Assembly: GCA_001792465.1 (NCBI GenBank)
Contig: MGGO01000031.1
Location: forward strand, 111,367 to 118,209
Origin: Candidatus Woesebacteria bacterium RIFCSPHIGHO2_01_FULL_44_10
Lineage (GTDB): Bacteria; Patescibacteriota; Microgenomatia; UBA8517
Length of the DNA stretch: 6,843 nucleotides
Direction of reading: 5' to 3'
The position numbers and the translations under genes are program-made. A model generated the notes under the pieces. That model was not told the origin of the DNA and did not search any database. It was given only the letters and a program-made list of their open reading frames with translations. The stretch's first letter is position 1. Each line of letters opens with the position of its first letter. Shown here in pieces: positions 6,037 through 6,843 of this stretch.

Positions 6037-6261
6037 ATGAAAGTTACTTACGATTCAGTTGCCGACGCCATGTATATCTCTTTTAACCCCAAGAGAAAAA
6101 GTACCAAAACAGAGGAAATTAGGGAGGGACTTAATGTCGATTACGCGGGGCGAAAGTTAATTGGTATTGAAATCCTTGACGCTTCTGAAAAATTATCCCC
6201 AAAGGATCTTGACAAGATGATTTTTGAAGTCCCGACCTATAAACCCCAGCTCACCATCTAA
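6037..6261 (+). CDS. DUF2283 protein, putative antitoxin partner
   Basis: This 74-aa protein is a clear DUF2283 member: MKVTYDSVADAMYISF at 1-16 (family form YDxxADALYI), LNVDYAGRKLIGIEILDAS at 32-50, and a short C-terminal helical tail. DUF2283 is widespread and usually found beside a DUF4258 or similar small gene, hence the antitoxin-like label, which is an inference. The start is 9 nt after the DUF4258 stop, so the pair is a two-gene operon. Its 3' end overlaps the 3' end of rpsG by 11 bp on the opposite strand, and no terminator separates them, so antisense transcription from the str operon is expected across both genes. Confidence 0.85.
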   Translation: MKVTYDSVADAMYISFNPKRKSTKTEEIREGLNVDYAGRKLIGIEILDASEKLSPKDLDKMIFEVPTYKPQLTI

Positions 6262-6727
6262 AATGAGCAAAGGCACGGTTGCTTTCCGCCATTCTTTCAA
6301 TGTCTGCTCGCTTTTTGACGGCGCCGCCCTCACCAGCGGCAGCATCGACTATTTCAGCCGCTAATTTGTCGGCGTATGTCCTTAACTCCGATCCGCGCGC
6401 CCGGGCGGCAAAAATAAGCCACCGTATGGCCAGTGAATCTCTTCGTGCTCCCCGAACAGGCATGGGTACCTGGTAAGCAGCTCCCCCAACTCTTCTGGGC
6501 CTAACTTCCATTGTCGGCCTAATATTTTCAATGGCGGCATTAAATATCTCCAGCGCGTCTTTCTTGGTCTTGGCAGCAACGATATCAAAGGCTTTATAAA
6601 TTTGATTCGTCGCCACAGACTTCTTCCCGTCTTTCATGCTACGGTTAATCAGCTTTGTAACTAATAGGTTAGCGTGAATCGGGTCTGGGCTAGCCCTCCG
6701 TAGTTTCACTGGGCCTCTCCTTGGCAC
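6251..6727 (-). CDS. rpsG: 30S ribosomal protein S7
   Basis: This 158-aa protein matches S7, a primary 16S rRNA binder that nucleates the 30S head. [20 protein letters not shown] is the usual N-terminus. [20 protein letters not shown] (63-82), AAYQVPMPV (83-91) and [15 protein letters not shown] (95-109) are diagnostic, and the C-terminal [21 protein letters not shown] is intact. The start is GTG, fixed by a strong Shine-Dalgarno 5 nt upstream. The first 12 codons overlap the out-of-frame 3' end of rpsL, implying translational coupling. In E. coli S7 autoregulates the str operon at this intercistronic junction; I cannot see an equivalent structure here. The TGA stop gives a normal C-terminus. 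Confidence 0.97.
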   Translation of the reverse strand: MPRRGPVKLRRASPDPIHANLLVTKLINRSMKDGKKSVATNQIYKAFDIVAAKTKKDALEIFNAAIENIRPTMEVRPRRVGGAAYQVPMPVRGARRDSLAIRWLIFAARARGSELRTYADKLAAEIVDAAAGEGGAVKKRADIERMAESNRAFAHFRW

Positions 6728-6843
6728 CGGTACCTCCTCTCTTTGTTCCGTAACGACTGCGACCTCTTTTTCTGCCTACCACTCCACCGCTACCAAACTT
6801 TCCCCTTACTACCTGATACCTGATTCCCGGCAAATCTTTTCTC
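6690..6843 (-). CDS. rpsL: 30S ribosomal protein S12, C-terminal part (gene continues beyond the window)
   Basis: The last 50 residues of S12 are readable in the frame ending with TAG at 6690-6692. [14 protein letters not shown] matches the universal KDLPGxRYxxVRG segment that carries the methylthiolated Asp and streptomycin-linked residues. [13 protein letters not shown] matches the usual C-terminal GRKQxRSKYGxK. S12 lies at the decoding centre. The protein normally ends a few residues after this point, but here it continues for about 15 residues ([15 protein letters not shown]), reading across the rpsG Shine-Dalgarno and its first 12 codons (38-bp overlap). The 5' end is outside the window. 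Identity is secure; the tail is unusual but the frame is unambiguous. Confidence 0.93.
   Translation of the reverse strand, partial: RKDLPGIRYQVVRGKFGSGGVVGRKRGRSRYGTKRGGTGAKERPSETTEG
6732..6738 (-). promoter_or_regulatory. Strong Shine-Dalgarno for rpsG
   Basis: AGGAGGT on the minus strand lies with AGGAGG 5 nt before the GTG start at 6727 and decides that start. It is the only near-perfect Shine-Dalgarno in the window, and it lies inside the rpsL coding sequence. Confidence 0.85.

Noticed and set aside
1..6843. tRNA genes, CRISPR arrays, transposases or integrases
   Set aside because: None found by reading. Genes fill nearly all of the window, and the largest gap is the 124 bp before fusA.

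Overview
This window is a bacterial str-type translation operon, read almost entirely on the minus strand. In transcription order (right to left) it runs: rpsL (S12, 3' end only), rpsG (S7), fusA (EF-G), an unrecognised 191-aa gene, tuf (EF-Tu), rpsJ (S10), an unrecognised 128-aa gene, an unrecognised 107-aa gene, and a TlyA/FtsJ-type RNA methyltransferase. Two small genes lie on the plus strand between rpsG and fusA and resemble a DUF4258/DUF2283 toxin-antitoxin-like pair. The compact genes, scarcity of Shine-Dalgarno sites, hypothetical genes inside a ribosomal operon, S4-less TlyA and S12/EF-G variants suggest a small-genome uncultured bacterium, possibly Candidate Phyla Radiation (Patescibacteria). 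That is inference. TGA acts as a stop for rpsG, fusA and the 128-aa gene, so a TGA=Gly code is unlikely.

Right end (5690-6843): S12 carries an extended C-terminal tail that overlaps the start of rpsG. rpsG has the only strong Shine-Dalgarno in the window. rpsG and the plus-strand DUF2283 gene converge and overlap by 11 bp. The 124 bp between fusA and the divergent DUF4258 gene hold a good minus-strand promoter, a terminator-like hairpin with a U-tract, and three copies of GTACCAA/TTGGTAC.

Middle (1364-5669): EF-G is full length with intact domains II-V, but its guanine-recognition motifs are abnormal: G4 reads NKLN instead of NKxD, and the G5 SA motif is replaced by GGDN. EF-Tu in the same operon has normal NKVD and SAL. 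The 191-aa gene starts 4 nt after fusA. tuf may have its own promoter. rpsJ follows tuf, but the usual S10-operon genes (rplC, rplD and so on) do not follow it.

Left end (1-1363): the last codons and stop of rpsJ are repeated almost perfectly 463 bp downstream, immediately before the 107-aa gene. The 128-aa gene lies between the two copies, which looks like a small insertion into the 3' end of rpsJ that kept the reading frame. The 107-aa gene overlaps the methyltransferase gene by 17 bp. The strongest leads are the EF-G motif changes and the duplicated rpsJ end, followed by the toxin-antitoxin-like pair and the fusA control region.
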